Shown piece after piece: positions 1 through 14,288 of a stretch of DNA of 64,000 bases. The stretch covers positions 1,860,001 through 1,924,000 of the forward strand of contig JAEVLN010000004.1 in NCBI GenBank assembly GCA_018350325.1, written 5' to 3'. A program made the position numbers and the translations under genes. Below the pieces are notes generated by a model. It was not told where the DNA came from and searched no databases. It saw only the letters and a program-made list of their open reading frames with translations. The first letter of the stretch is position 1, and the number at the start of each line of letters is the position of its first letter. This DNA comes from Globodera rostochiensis (Eukaryota; Nematoda; Chromadorea; Rhabditida; Heteroderidae).

Positions 1-1111
1 GGGGGGGGGCAGCAGCAGGGAGGCAGAGCGAAGGTCGTCGACCTTTGACCGACGACGGCGTCGGCTGTCAGCAGCAACAAACAGCCCCTGAGGGGAATGG
101 GGGGAGACATTGAGGGAAAGGGAAAGAATGAGCCCCGCCGGGGGGGGGGGTGCAGGGGATGAGAATTGAATGGCTCTGGCTGGAGGCCGCCGTCAATGTC
201 CGCTGCCACTCTAGGAGAGGTCACATCGCATCGCATTTCTCCCCCCCCCCCCCCCGACGTCCATCCGCGTCCCCGCCGGCGCTGGTGGCGGTGACCGGCC
301 GGTGAGGCTGGCAATTGGAGCAGATGGCGCGGAGACGACGACGACACAAAGGTCAAAGCCCCTCCTCCAACTCTTCGCCATCCCCACAAAACATTAATTT
401 CGTTTCGTCCACCCAAATCGAGAGGGGTCAAGTGAAGGCCGAAAAACGAAAAAAAAAGATGCATTTCCAAATTTTCAAACATTTTGATCAGGTTACGGTT
501 GTACATCCTGGTCGTCTATGGATTTTACATTCTTCCGATCAGATCAGAAGATGTCTGATCAGGAGTTTACATCTTCTGATCAGATGATGTACAAATATGA
601 TGTACAACCGATCATCTTTTGACCACTTCAGAATGAAAATTTTATGATCAGATTTTCAATCTTCTGATCAGATGTACGATTGTAACACCAAACTGGAAAG
701 GGAACAATTTTTGTTTAAAGTTAGTTCACTGCTGGCTGAAGTGTCAGCCAATCGGTTGATGGCTATCATTATCAGCTGCTTTGATTTGTGGGGGTGGGAC
801 GATGACAAATTTTGTGAAGAAACAAACATAACGGACGGCGTCCAGCATAATAAAATTAGTGGACAGGATAAGAGAGCATTTAAATGTGTGTAAAACGCTG
901 CAAATCAAAACAAAAAAACGATCGGACCATTTGTCCATCCAAAGCAAAGAAAATATAGACAAATTGTTTGACGGGCAAAGTGCCTAATATTAAAATACGA
1001 CAATCTGATGAACAAAATGAATTGTCTATGACGGAGGAATGTCTCTGGTGGACAAAATGTAAGTCAAATGGTCGACATTTTGTCCATTATTCTGACAGAA
1101 AAATTACGCAC
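1..1111. other. Left-edge noncoding stretch
   Basis: I see no supportable exon. The stretch holds a G run at the very start, a C run near 241-255, and a cluster of GATCAG/CTGATC words at about 535-675 that could fold back on one another. The short open frames here have no recognisable domain and no convincing splice context. If the gene at 1112-4225 continues, its next exon lies here or left of the window. Confidence 0.6.
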
Positions 1112-4100
1112 CTTTTGGTCAAGTTTCTGATCCAGTCCGCCAGCCGTCCTCAGTTGCTCTAACGCAACGAATGGATTTTGTTGGTTTGACTGTTGCTGCT
1201 GTTGCTGTTGCGCTCGTTGTACTGCTTGCTGCTGTTGGTGCAGACGCAAATTGTTCACAGCCTGAACATTTAACATATTTTGGGCCAAAAATTACTAAAA
1301 AAAATTGGGTTTGTTTCAAAATTTACAATATTTTTGATATCAATTTTTGAATTTTGCATCATTTTTTTATGACTGATTTTTGGACCAAAAGTAAAAAGGC
1401 AACGATTTTCTATGCCACAAAAATTCCATTAAAAATTGAAAATGGTCGCCGCGGTATTTTGCATGACCCCCCAAACACTGCCAACAGTTTGATCACAGCG
1501 CCCTAAAGCCTCACAAATCCAAAATCACCCCCCCCCCCCCTAATAAATAAATGTTTTCATCGACGACAAGCACAAATTATGCAAATCTTCAACTCGCTCA
1601 ATTCCTATCGACACATAGGCCAATTATTTGGGACAAAACTTGGACATTTTTGTTTGTACAAAAAAACATTGATGCCAATTTTTGTAGCTAATTAAATTAT
1701 TTTGCGCGGACACCACTAACCAATCACTTACATATTGAAAGATGAACTCTAATTGGCTAATTTGTGGGCGTAATGAGATAAAACTAAAGACTTATTAGTG
1801 GGGGGGGGACATTATTGAAAGGTGGAGGTGGTGGCGGGTAAATATGAATGGCGAAATGGCTGGCCCAGACCAAAAAGTGATAATTTCCCCCGAGGGGACA
1901 AAGCGGGCGGGGAGCAAAAAGCAATGTGCCGCTGCCGCAGGCATTTTATTATTGCCAAATTGCAAAAATTGTTGCGGACAAAAAAAAATAGAAGGCGCCC
2001 CAGAGCAGAGGCTGGTGGGGCTACAAATATGCATGTGTGAATGAACGTTTTGCCAAAGAAAGTTGCATAAATGGCACTCCTACAAAGCTTTCGCCGCAGG
2101 CGACTAGAGAGGCACAAAATTGGGGCATGGCCACAAAATGTGCAAATTGTTTTATGGACACAATAAAAAGCAGAAAAAACAAATAAATTTTATAACAGTT
2201 CGCAAAAATGCGCGTTTTTCAAAAATTTCTGAAAATTTGGCGTCTTCTTTTTGTTTTGAACCAAAAAACGGCACATTCTCACATTTCCGTGTTCCACAAA
2301 AATCACCCGCCCGTCCCCAACATGCAACTGCCTTTTATTGGCTTATTTTTTCTTTCACTACACTCCCCCCCCCCCCCCCCCCCTATCTTCTTGAGGATTA
2401 AGAAAACTGGGTCTTTGGCATTTTTTCCGGCTCAAAAATGACGCGCCGCGGGGGGGGGGAGGGAGGGAAGCTTAAGTTGTTTGTTATCCGCGAATGGATT
2501 ATGCCGTTCTGCATGCACCTAGAATCCGGATACGTTCATTTCGCGCCAGAAAAATGAGACGGACGCCAACGGGCCAGAGGGCATGTGACGTCGATTTTGT
2601 GTGTTCAAGTGGGTGGATTATCCCCCTGGGGGGGGGGCAACCAAGACCCGGGGATTAACGCCGAAAGGCACGATTCGTGCTGAATGGCGTCAATGGGACG
2701 GCGGGGGAAGGCAATTCAAAACAACGCCCCCCCCCCGACAAATATTCAGCAACAAAGGACGGCTGGGTTGGGGCTTGACTCGCGCCTATGCGCGTAATGC
2801 CATGCCTCAACGGCTTCCCAAAGAAGGGCACATAAAAACATTGTTTTTTTTCTTCTTCTCAAACATATTTATCCGGTTACGGATTACGGTAAAAGTATAG
2901 GGGGAGGGGTACAGTCAGTCCCGAGAGCCGCCGGCAAACTTCAAAAACAATAAATCGCAAAATGGTGCCCCGCCCCCGCCCGTTTGTGTCTCGCGAAGTC
3001 CGAAGGGCGGGGCTGAACTAGAGTTTGGACTAGAGGACCGATCGAGATTGCGATCGAGAATCTCGTAAAATTTCGAAAAACATCTCGTCGAGATTTACCG
3101 AGATTTGATTGAGAATCTCCTCGGTCCGATCTCTAGGCTAAACCATCGTATAAAGCAGTTCAGTGCGTTTCAAAAAAACGAAAACATAATTCTCCAAAAC
3201 CAGGATTGTCTCTTTTAAGCATCATCAATCTTTGATCGTTCAATTTTCCATGATCAGTAAACTTGCCTGCATCATGGCCACCAGATTTGCCGGCGATGCG
3301 AGTCCAGAGACGGCAAGCTGTTGTGCCGCAGCAGCCGCAAAGCCCATCTGCTGCTGGTGCTTCTGTTGCTGTTGCTGCTGCTGCTGCTGCGCAATGGCCA
3401 ATTGTTGGTGGAGCGTCAGCAGCCCGTTCAGTGCATGAGACGGCGGCGGTGGCGGCGGTTGCAGTGACGACGACGGCGGCGCCGCCAGCGCTGCTGTGGG
3501 CGACGATCGGCGACCGTTCGGCTCAGTGCTGGCGTGCAACAACGGCGGCAACGAGGCGAGGCCCTGCGGTGCGCAAGTGTAAGAATTGGACCATTAATTA
3601 TTTAAATTAAATTTTAGAAATTATATTTGAACAAACTACAGCAGAATTAGGGGAGCGTTACTGTAGAAAAAGAAATCCTAAACCCCCCAAGTTTGGCATG
3701 AATTTTATGGATACACTACGGACCATGGCACGTGCATTCTTTGCTCGTTTAAGCTTTCAATTAATTCCATTAGAAAGTCTTGGCATGGGGGAAAAAGCGC
3801 CCCCTCCCGTTGTGCAGAATATTGGAGAAAAGCCTGTGATCTCTGCCAATAAACAATGAAAGAAGCGCCCCCAGGGGGCGATCACTCTGATCAGACTTTT
3901 CAATGGAAATGGCACATTTAAAAAACGTCTCAAATTACGCTGAGCGGTCGTTTGATGGCGGCCGCTGAATATTGGCCAGCAGCATGGAAGGCGGCTGAGT
4001 TGGCGGCGGCGGCGGCTGGCGGCAAAAAGGCAGAAGCGGTTGAACTTCGTGGGAAAACGGCACTCGAAGAGACATCGATGCCGCCGGCGGCGCTTCTAAC

Positions 4101-4225
4101 GACAGAAGCGGCGGTTGCGCGATGGTCCATTAAATTGCCTAGCGAGGCGGCAGTGGCCAACGGTGCCGACGCAGTCGTTGTGCTCATCCGTCCGGAGAGA
4201 GCGCCGCGGCCAAGACAGGATCGGC
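1112..4225 (-). CDS. Gln/Ala-rich regulator, partial; possibly muscleblind-like
   Basis: Three exons join in phase on the minus strand: 4225-3939, 3563-3267 and 1261-1112. The first is Ala/Ser-rich and ends in AAAIKRPLS. The second has a proline run, a polyglutamine run and a methionine/alanine-rich tail. The third is Gln-rich and ends at a GT donor (CAAAAG|gtgcgt), so the protein continues to the left. The intron after the second exon has a GC donor (CAG|gcaagt); the others are GT-AG. Ala-rich sequence followed by KRPL and then a proline/leucine stretch recalls the region after the zinc fingers of muscleblind splicing regulators, which bind pre-mRNA in the nucleus. No CCCH zinc finger was found, so the family call is a guess. 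The exons themselves are better supported, by phase and splice sites. The upstream exons, including the start codon, were not found and may lie across the following 18 kb of noncoding DNA. Confidence 0.5.
3019..3135. mobile_element. hAT-like MITE, 117 bp
   Basis: The element begins TAGAG and ends CTCTA, with TCGGTCC just inside the right end. It is flanked by 8-bp direct repeats differing at one base (GGCTGAAC at 3011-3018, GGCTAAAC at 3136-3143). The inside is a run of diverged GATCGAGAT / ATCTCG words. It sits in an intron of the Gln/Ala-rich gene. Eight-bp duplications are typical of hAT elements. It is too short to code, so any movement would need a transposase in trans. Confidence 0.6.
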
Positions 4226-7200
4226 CTGAAATTTGCGATTTAGAATTAGATGTTTTTATTCAACACATCCAAGGTTCGGCTTCGACCTTCGGGGATAAAT
4301 GTCGGGGATTGGAAGTTTGCAGCCTCGACTCTGGTTCGGGTGTTAATGACGAGGATTCTAGACAAAGGTTAGCAACCCGACGTTCGGGGGACGGAAAAGT
4401 CGGGGACGGGGATTCTCGTGGGTTGAAAAGTCGGGAATGAACAAATAGTCGGCGGACAATTAGACCAAACAAATATTTGGTCATTATTTGGTTTTTCGAA
4501 AATTTGACCAAACAAATATTTGGTTTACTATTTGTACAAATATTCCAAATATTTGTATTTGGTCCGGGTCTCTAGTTCGGAGTTCGGGGATGGAACTGTC
4601 GGGGTGTCAACACTATTTTTGTTTTGATTGAAGCTATTCGATTGCGACAACTCGAGCTCGTTCAGAATTTGGCTTCAACTCATGCTCAGTATTGATCAGC
4701 ACTGATCATGAACGGAAGGAATTTAGGGTTGGGGCCGAGCCGAACCCGTGAAGTGTGAGTTCTGAACAATGAATGATAAGTGTAACAGGCACCTGCTTGA
4801 TGTGTTCCGTTCCGGAATGCTCTTAGGTTGGGTCAATTTTGCCGTTTTTGACGATGAAGCTTCTGTCTCTCTCGCTTTTTGTAAATTTGTTCTGTTATCG
4901 ATGGATTATGCACGATGTTGTTGTGTTTACGATGCAGCAAAAATCAGCAAAAGCGCCGCAGGTGCTCCAACGGGGGCCGGGGCAATGTGTGTCTGTTTAA
5001 GTGCGCCTGAGGGGGGGGGGGTAATATTTTAATTATGTTAGCACATGGCTTAGATTAACGATTGTGCAAAAATTACAATGGAGGCTATTTATTTTTGTAT
5101 TGGTGCCGGTGGGTGCTAATTCCTTGGCACGGGCGCCCATTTGCCAAAACCAATTTCAAAGTGTGGCATCGGCAACTTTCTCAAACTTAACAAATTTGGT
5201 CGAGGCACACATTTCATATGAAATAGAAGCTAACAGAAGCTAATCGAACGAATATACCCCACAAAAGTTGTGGCCAGAAAAGCCCCAAAAAGGCAAATGC
5301 TCGACCAAAACTGTTAAATATTTTGCGCACAGTTGGCACGGTTTCCGTGCTATTTGCTAGTTAATATTATTCATCAAATTAATAGATATGAAGCCTCAAG
5401 AGGAAGCATTTGGCATTTGATTCTGTACAGAATTGGCTCCGGCATTTATTGGCCAGAAAGAATGTTTTGTTGGCCAAATAAATGCCTTTTGGGCGAGGCC
5501 CCGGGGGGGGGCTGGATGAATGGGCACATGTTTAGGCAGACGAATTGTCAAAGGCGAGAGGACAACTTTGGAGGGACGGCAAAATTCCCCGGGGAAACGC
5601 AGCTCCCCGCCCAGCACATAGAAAAGTGGCCGCCCTCCGGTGCCATTCTCTGGTCCATTATGCCGACCCGAGCAAAAAGGGGTGCCGAGATGTACAGTAG
5701 GCATGGGCGGAGAGGAGAGGAGAATCCGACAAGACGGCACGAACCCCTCCGAAGGCTTAGCGCCTGATCTCGATGTCTTGAACAAAATGCCAATTTGATG
5801 GCCGGCGAGCGGGGGTGGGGGGAGGGGGGGGGCAGAAGCGCAGCACTTTAAAAGGGCGAATTTAAGCGCCTGGAAAGGTGAATTTGATGAGACTAATTAG
5901 TAATTACGCAGCTTGTCCAATACAATCCCCCTCGGGGGTGGGGGCGCTTAATGAGGAAGGACGAAGGGTTGACCGACCGGCCACGTGAGGGGGGGGAGGG
6001 GCTAAGCACAATTTTTCGCACTCTTCACTGAACTCATCAACAAAATGCCACAATAAATGGGGGAAGCGGTCGTTTGGTGGCTAACGAATAAACCAAAATG
6101 AAGTACAAGGCGTCACAAAAGGGCAAAAATGCCATGCAGGGAAATTTGTTATTTTGATAAGAAAAAATTGTGCACTTTCGACTTGTAAAATTAAAAAAAA
6201 ACATTTTCTTCCAAAATTAATTCGAAATTTTGGAGACTATTTTTACCTGGAAGAATCAACTGATCATTGGTCTTTATGCTTTCTACTCTCACAAATTAGA
6301 GATAATTACGGCCCAAAAATGACAAAATTCCATTTTCTTTATCCCCGAGATAAACCATTAGACCGCGACCCCTGGGGGGATCTTTGGTCCACAAGTTAAG
6401 AGTTTGTGGTCGACGAGGTTGCCAATTTTATCCCCTAATGATGTCAAAATAATGTGCACAAAAATTGCAGAGGCGATGTGCAAGAAAATAAAAAAATTAT
6501 ATAAATAGAAGCAAAACATTCGGCAAAAATGTGCCATTACAATAATTAGCTTAAAAGGCAATTTGGTAAAATGATTTTGGTGCTAAAAATGGGTGGGCGA
6601 AGAGGAGAGGGGGGGGGGGGAGAAAATGAACAAAATTGTGCGCAATGCCCTAATTAGGGCAATATTTCGCCAAAGGCGCCCGCCATCGGCCCTTTGTCAA
6701 TTAAGCCATTAACAGGACAATTAGCGGACAACGAAAATGGGAATTTTGTAAGAATGGGAAGGGGATAGGGTAAAGGTAGCAGGAAGTTATTATTGGCAAC
6801 GGGGTTATTCAATGACAATAGGGGGAGAGTGATCAGACCCCTACCATTTCCTGATCATGCTCAAGAAATTTTAAAATCTTTTTTAGAGTGATCGGGTGCT
6901 CTACCATCCTAACACCCTCTGATCATCATGTCCTAACCATTGTCATACCGTGATCGGATCTATCGGAAAAAAGACGAATTAAAAAGAAAACTTTCCCAAA
7001 CCGGGACGACGAAACACAAGGCAATAAATGTGTGCCGTGCCAACAAACGCTCAACCCCCAATAATGTTGGCACGTCCTGCAGTAGTGCGCGAATTAGTTG
7101 ACCTTCATTATCCCCGTCGCATCACCTCAAAAAGTCACCACCAAAACTGTCCTATCCCACGCAACAAAAGTCAGCGTGGATTAGCAAAGGGCACAAGCCA

Positions 7201-10200
7201 ATTTGGCGTGGTAATTAATTGGACGGATATGGAAATTGGCCCCCGAGGCGAAACCCAACAAATGCGCCCGGAGGGGGGGGGGGCGGAACGTTGCACGACT
7301 GATGATTAGCAGCTAATGATAATTTTGAATATAAATGTAAATGCTTATAATTCGAGATAATGAGAATGGAAGCAATTGTAGCATAGGTATTCTCGCAAAA
7401 CGAATTATAAAAATGCCAAATTGGACAAAAGTAGTGTGGCTGGGGCTGCTGGCTTCCTTAGTACAAATTTGAAAGAAAATTAATTAATTTATTTCAACAA
7501 TTTTTACACCGGTCTGATCACATCACAAATAACTGTATCCAAAAATTGATCAAAGCCTTACGGAAAAGTAACTATATTTTTTGTACATTTTATCTCAATA
7601 GTTTATGCGTGTGCCAAAAGGGAACATTTTTAGCCCACCAATTAGTTAACGGCACGGCAAATGCAAAGCAAAGCCGCTTTTTGGTCACCGATTTAGCCCA
7701 AATTAGGAGGAATTACTAAAAATGTTTTGAATTTTTGAATAAATATTATGCCATGATATACGTCAATGGCACGGGTGCTTTGGACCCCGATGCCATTGGT
7801 TTTTGATGCGGTTTATTGCCAAAATCCAGAGGAGGACGCTACAAATCAAATAAATACTGACTGTACTACGGTATGCCAAAAAGAAAAATGTTTTCTGATA
7901 CCAAAAATTGAATAAAGTGTTCGGCAAATGCACCAAATTCTGGCATCGTAAAGTTTTTGTCCTTCTGGCCGAGATTAATTTTTAATAGTCGGGACTGAAT
8001 GCCGCACCCGAGATTGGAATCGGCATCCGGCCCAGGACTTTTGCCCGAAAAAGCCACCCGTCCCACACAAAACGGGAGGGATTCCATGCCCATGTCCATA
8101 ATATTTTCACTGCCTTTTCGAATGTGGCACCGCTTTCGCTTCAATCCGCCAAATGCTTTTGCCATGTGACCGGCGGAAGGCATTTTGAACGGAAGTGTGT
8201 ATTCATTCGTTCACCAAAAGTGTGAAATTGCGCCTGGGGGGGGGGGGAGATGGACTTTTATGAGGGGGGAGATGGACTTTTATGGGGAGGGGGGGGGGGG
8301 GGAATGCCAACGGGGGATGAGCAATCGGCGCCGCCACATCGGGAAAGATGTTGAAAAGAGAGAGGGGGGGGGGGGGTGGAAGTGTTAGTAAGCATGCTTA
8401 ACGCTTTACAATTTAAAATTGCCAAAAATTCGCGGCATGCTCATGGCATTTTACTAATGCAAGGCTTGAGCAATTAATTGGTCTCGAGTCTCTCGACCCA
8501 AAAGTCGCATTAACTTTTGAAGAAGGCTTTCTCTTTTGATTTCGCCGACGAAATGAAACGTCACACCGTGTCATGTCCTGCTTGCTGATAAGCAAAAGCG
8601 TCTGTGACCATTTCGAAAAAACAATTTTAAGCGCGGGCGGGCTTGAGTATGCTTGTTTATGTGTGCTATAAACATACAGGAAATTAAGTGAGTGTGTGCC
8701 GTGCCGTCACGAACTTCCGAATGCCATTTTAACATTTTCAAACATTTTTAAAACGTTCATCGTCCGGCCATACAAACAACACTAATTTGTAAGCTAAACC
8801 GGGCACTTTTTGTTGATGTTAATAAACAACAACAAGAGACATGGGGTGCCAGAAGCCACCAAACCCCAAAAAATCCGGCACAAATTTTTAAAAGCCCATC
8901 AAAAACCCGGGAATGGACATCAATACCCGGCAAATGCTCGGGTGGTTCTAGGGTAAAATATGTCGCGCACAGAGTTAATCAGTTCCGCCAAATTTTTCAA
9001 AATAAAACGGAATTTTGCTGTTTTCAATGATTTGAACACGAAAACGTCTGTTCAAGTTCACCTCAAATTAATGCATTTATTTTGCATGACCATTAATTAG
9101 CATCTGTCGACCCCTGAGGGGCAAATCATTGCCAATTCTGCCTTCATCAGGCATAACAAGTTTAATTCAGCTGCTATATATTTTTTGCGAAGTTTGATTA
9201 TTATTTTATTATCAAAATTTAATTTTTTGGGAACCCTTGGGGGGTTTACACGAGGCGCGCGGGTTTGAGTTCAGGAAAATGAAAAATGTAACCAAATTTT
9301 GTCCAATTTTACGGTAGGGCTTGACTTTCGGCGGGAAACAGGAAAAGCATGGAACTTCTTTGATCGGTAAATTTGAGTTTATAAAATGAATAATGAAAGT
9401 TCCGTTTCAGGGGCAGAATTTTTTAAGAAACATATTTTTATAGTAATAAAAACAATGAAAATGGGAAATTAGTTTTCCAAATATTGTTCAATCAATAAGA
9501 AAGAAAGGTGTCAAAGTGTCAACATTTGGCCATAAAATTCAGATTTTCAATTATTTTTTGCCTCTTTTATTCATCGCAATTACCGACCAAACATTTTTTT
9601 TTCATTCAATTTTGGCTTCAACGATAAGGCCGACAGATTACTCATCACTAAAAATACATCAGTAAGTGGCGGCGTCATTTCATTTGAATGGCGGGTGGGG
9701 GGGGACTGAGCCGTGGCCAAATTTGACTTTTAGAGCAGACGCCCAGGCCCAAAGTGTTCGTCATGGCACTTGGGCCTGGCGTTTTAGTACAATTAAAAAG
9801 CCTGCTTGCTGGCTCCAGCTCAATTGCTGGTTGTTCTACTGGCCCAACTTCGACCAGTACCAGCAACAGCAAAACCATGGCGGGCGGGGGGGGGGTGAAC
9901 TTGGCCAGTTAGTTCCCTGGAGCTGCTGCAACATGACGGAGCATCACCAAATATTTCTTGGCCAAACAAAAAGCAGTAAAATGATAGCAAAAAAAAATTT
10001 GGGGGAGTTTTGTTGACGTGAAGCGCCACCATGATCACTCATGTAAGCATTGCCAGTCAATCACGTAAGGCGCTTTCGGATGCCCAACTGCCCCCCGGGG
10101 GGAAGGGGAAGTTTCAACACCCCAACTGCTTGCTTGAGGTGTACATTTGAGCCATTTTTAAACACAATGACCATCGCAAAAGCATAGACAGAATGACAAA

Positions 10201-13051
10201 AAGGAAAACGTAAAAAGCCCCCCGGAGCAGCAAGGAAAATGGCTCAAAACGGATGGGTGGGCGGGCGGGCGGGCATTTGGCCGTCTGTCCCTTCCGGGCA
10301 ACAGGAAAAGCCATGGGCCATAAGGCCGGAGGGGATCACCAGGGGAAAGTCCACCCAAAAAACAACACCTGACTGATGGGGTGGCGTTGTGCTTGCCGAT
10401 CTTCTGGGATGTGCTCAACGGCGGATGAAAATGCATTTATTTTTTTACTTTTTTCTCTTTGTGTCCAATGTGTGTGGACGGCGGACCCTCCGGGGAGGGG
10501 AAGGCGGGGGGGGGCTTCATCCTCCGCCCGGGGGGCCGAATGGACCTCGAACCGGAAGAAAAGTCATAAAATTATAAGGCGGGAGAGAGAGCAGCGACAA
10601 ACAGCAGTAAAAATAATTCAAAATTTAAAAATGACAACCGACCAAAATAGGTAGGAAACTGAGGCTTAAGTTTTTCAATAAAAATTGAAAATTACCGCTT
10701 AAAAATCGTAATAATAATTCAAAACAATTGGCAGAGCCGTGACAAAGATGAGCATGTGCCCGGAGGGACAGACTATTTTGGCAAAAAAAGCCCCCCTGGA
10801 GAATATGGCGCATTTTTGCCATCCATTGGGGCATGGTCTGATGGGGTTCCGGAGTACGGTACCCCCGCCGGGGGGGGGCATTGTGCCGGATGTGTGCCCT
10901 CGGAGGCAAAAGGCAATTGCGTGGGGAAAGGGGGGGGGGGTGGGAGACAGCCTATTCAAGAGTTGGGCAGGCAGGCACATAGCGCCTCTGGCAAACATCT
11001 GTGGAATGCGCCAGCTTTGGCATTTACCACTCGACCCTCTCGCAGAATGGGCAAGAATTGAGCACGGCGATATGGGGAAGAAGGGCATCTTTGGACGATG
11101 ATTTATGGCATTGAAAGACGACGATAAAATGGGGGGAAAGAAGAAAGAGGACAAAGACTGACTGATAGATATGTCGTGCCGTGCCAACTTTCGCGATCAT
11201 ATTCAAAAAAAAAATGTTTTGCCAACCTAAAAGATCCGCTGGGATTGCAGAAGTCTGGCGAAGAGTTGAGTCCGTTCAGGCGTGCACAACAGTCCGTTCC
11301 ATTGCTGATCAGCCAATTTTTGCATTCATTCAGTCCTCTGGGCCCGTGTCGTTGTTTCTAATTATGTTGTTGTGCGGGCTCAATGTGTTCTGTTACACCA
11401 GGTTTCGAATCTGAACTTCAGGGATTGGGGGCCGGTACTGTGTCGTGTACTCCTCGACCACTAATGGTCATGGTCTTGTCAAATGCGAAAATAATGATAT
11501 TGTAATAATGGGGGGCGACAACGATGGACAACAAATAACAAACAAAACAGCACATTTTCAGGATGTAAAAAATGCCCGGAGATGGGAATGTCGTCGGACC
11601 GCCCGCTGATGGACAAAACCATCCTGCTGCTGATCACATTGGCCAGCGGGGAAAGGACAAAGAGAGTGGACAAAAGGGAAAGCCCCTATCCCCTCGGGGG
11701 GGGGGGGGTGGAAGTTGCGCACGGGGACGAAGACGGAGGGGGAGGACGGACCTGCTGCCCCGTTGTGCGGTCCGCACATCATCAGTAACAACAGCAGCAA
11801 AGAGCACATCGTCGCCTCCATCCATTTTTGGTAATGGTGCCCCCTGGAGGGATGATGGACGAAAAAATGGGGGGGGGGGAAAGGATGAACAATATCAACA
11901 CGGAGCGCCCGTGGTCCTTTCCTCTCTAATTGAGGAAAGTTGATGATGGGGATGAAGGAGTATGACGCGAAGAAGCAAATTAGGAAAGGGAAGGTGGAGT
12001 GGTTGTTGTTGCTTGGACGCTGGAGGGGATGATCAGTTGGGGGGGATGGTCAAAGAGTGTTATGGCGGATTAGAAAAAGCAGGATGTGGACATAACATAA
12101 AGAGGTTTTGTGTTGGGAGCTGTGCTGATCAGAAGGCTAAAAATGAGCAGCCGACAAATTGATCAGAGGCATTAGGCATTTTGTTGGAGTGATCAAAAAA
12201 GTGATTCGAATGTTTACCATAACAAAAAATTTTTGGTTCGTAAAATACCGGCACTTTCTGTCCATCAACGGACACAGCCAGCACACAGCAAATGTGGTCC
12301 GGCTTCATCCCCATTTGTGGTAACAAATAACAAAACTGCTAGACCCATGGGCTCTCTCTCTCTGTTGATTGTGAGAGGGGGGGGGGGGTGCGCTTCCAAA
12401 AACGGAACATTCGTCGGACGACGACCATGCTCGGCGCTTGGATGAAGCTGAAAGGAAAAGCTTTGTCGGGGAGGAAGGGAAGGCTTTTGCGCCTGCCCCC
12501 CCCCCTCCCCTCGTTGGATTGGGTGGACGGACGGATGAATGGACACCCTCTTCAGCAGATATTATTGCGGGGTTGGCGGAGGGGGCAGCCATGGGGGGGG
12601 GGGAGGAGGCGGGGGGGGGGGTGAGGGGAGCGAGTGCCCGATGGTGAAGATTACGCTATGCTTTGCGCAGTCGGAGATGCGGCAGGGGGGCGAGGGGGGA
12701 GGGGGCATCTCCAGCCAGCAGCACAGCAGTCCAGCGCCCGGTGAAGCACTCACACCGCTTGTGCTGCTGCTGCTGCTGGGCTCTCCTCTTCGGGCTGTTT
12801 TTGTTCACAAACAAAAGTGGACATTCTCCCCCCCCCCCCTCCTCCCCCTCCCCCCTTGACGACAACGACGGTGAGCGCATCCTCTCTTCCCCCTCCGTCC
12901 TTCTCTTCCTCATCCGTCCATTTTCATCCCGTCCCCTCCGCCTCCAACATATTCAACAGGAACTCCTTTCACCCCCAACGTCCCCTTCTTAATCGGCTGG
13001 CCCTTTCCCTTTCCGCCCTCCGTCTTCTTTTTCTTCCTTTCTTGTTCGGCC

Positions 13052-13098
13052 CTCCTCCTCCTCCCCCTCCTCCTCCTCCTCCTCCTCCTCCTCCTCCT
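13052..13098. repeat. (TCC)n trinucleotide microsatellite
   Basis: A nearly pure run of TCC/CCT triplets with one CCCC interruption. It lies in a wider pyrimidine-rich strand (about 12830-13240) and creates long proline/leucine or glutamate/arginine pseudo-frames that I do not regard as genes. Confidence 0.9.
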
Positions 13099-14236
13099 TC
13101 TTCCACCTCTCATGCTCATCAGTGTTTGTTGTCTTTTCCCTCCCGGCGTCGTCGTCCATCCGTCGTTGGACTCTTCCTGCTGCTGCTCTCCCTTTGCTCT
13201 TACTTCCTCTTCCCGAAATAGTCCTTGAGCAAATAATGCCCCCCCTCCCCTGCTGTTGGGCTGGCCGAATGGGGGGGGGGGACAGATTGAACAGCCGGGA
13301 CGGACGACGGGAGGGAAGGGTCTTCTTCAAAAAGCATCTTCTTCCTCCTTCCTATTCCGCTGTCCGACTGGCCACTCCTCACATTCTTCTTGCCCCCCCC
13401 CGTCCCCCTCCACACCATTTCCTCTTCACCTCCCATCAACCGCAATGGAAACAGCAGAAAATTGCTGATCACTGATCAGAAAAGCGGGGGGAGGGGAAAG
13501 GGTAGGACGGAAGAAAGTCACCGCCAACTCTCTCTCTCTCTCTGTTGGATGGCCAAAAAATGGGATTGAATGGGGGTGATGAATATTGAGAGAATTGAAA
13601 GTGATCGGTGACAAATTGGTCAATGGCTGACCCATCAGATCAGACCGCTTAGCCCCCGAGGGGAGAGGGAGAGAGGGAGGACACACTGCACTCTAAAAAA
13701 TAAGCCAATTTACTTTCCCTATAAAATTAGTTCATTTGAACTAAACAAAAATGAAAGCAGAAACAATGAAATAATTGTCAAAAAAAATATATTAAATAAA
13801 TATTATTTAAAAAATGGACGAAGGAATTGCCAAATAAAAAAAAGAAGAAGCAGAAATCATTGGGGAGTTCAAGACTATGAAATTGCCGGCCGGAAGTTTG
13901 GGGGCGGCGGGTGAAGTGGGGTGAGAAGGGGAGGAAGGCTGACCGGTCCGGAAGACCCTTTCCGGCCGGAACATCGGCGGACCCTTCTTGCGCGACGGGA
14001 AGGAGGAGGACATCATCAGGGAGGTTGCTGCTGTCTGCTGAAGCGGAATGTGATGATGATTTTTTGTCAAAATGAGGAGGAGTATTCCCGAATTGAAGAG
14101 CTTTGGCCTCCCCCTCCTCCTCATCCTCCCTCCTCCCTCCTCTTCCGCATTATTTTCTTCATCCCTTCCGCATTCTTCCCGGCGGGCGCGGACGACGATG
14201 TGGTCACTTGCGTCCCAGACGAGCAGCGGAAGGGTC

Positions 14237-14288
14237 GGGGGGGGGGGGGGGGGGGGGGGGTCCCATCGAGACTTCCCCCCCCCCCCCC
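14237..14288. repeat. G24 run followed by C14 run
   Basis: A 24-base G run (14237-14260) is followed after 14 bases by a 14-base C run (14275-14288). The two could pair as a hairpin, and the G run could form a quadruplex. It is the longest of many such tracts in the first 22 kb; its exact length may be affected by assembly error. Confidence 0.85.

Noticed and set aside
5770..6140. ATGCCA hexamers resembling the DOG-box effector promoter motif of cyst nematodes
   Set aside because: The hexamer is scattered across the whole window, and no secreted effector-like gene follows any cluster.
12817..13330. Long proline-, serine- or glutamate-rich frames on both strands
   Set aside because: They follow the TCC microsatellite and pyrimidine-rich tract; frames overlap in all directions and have no domain.
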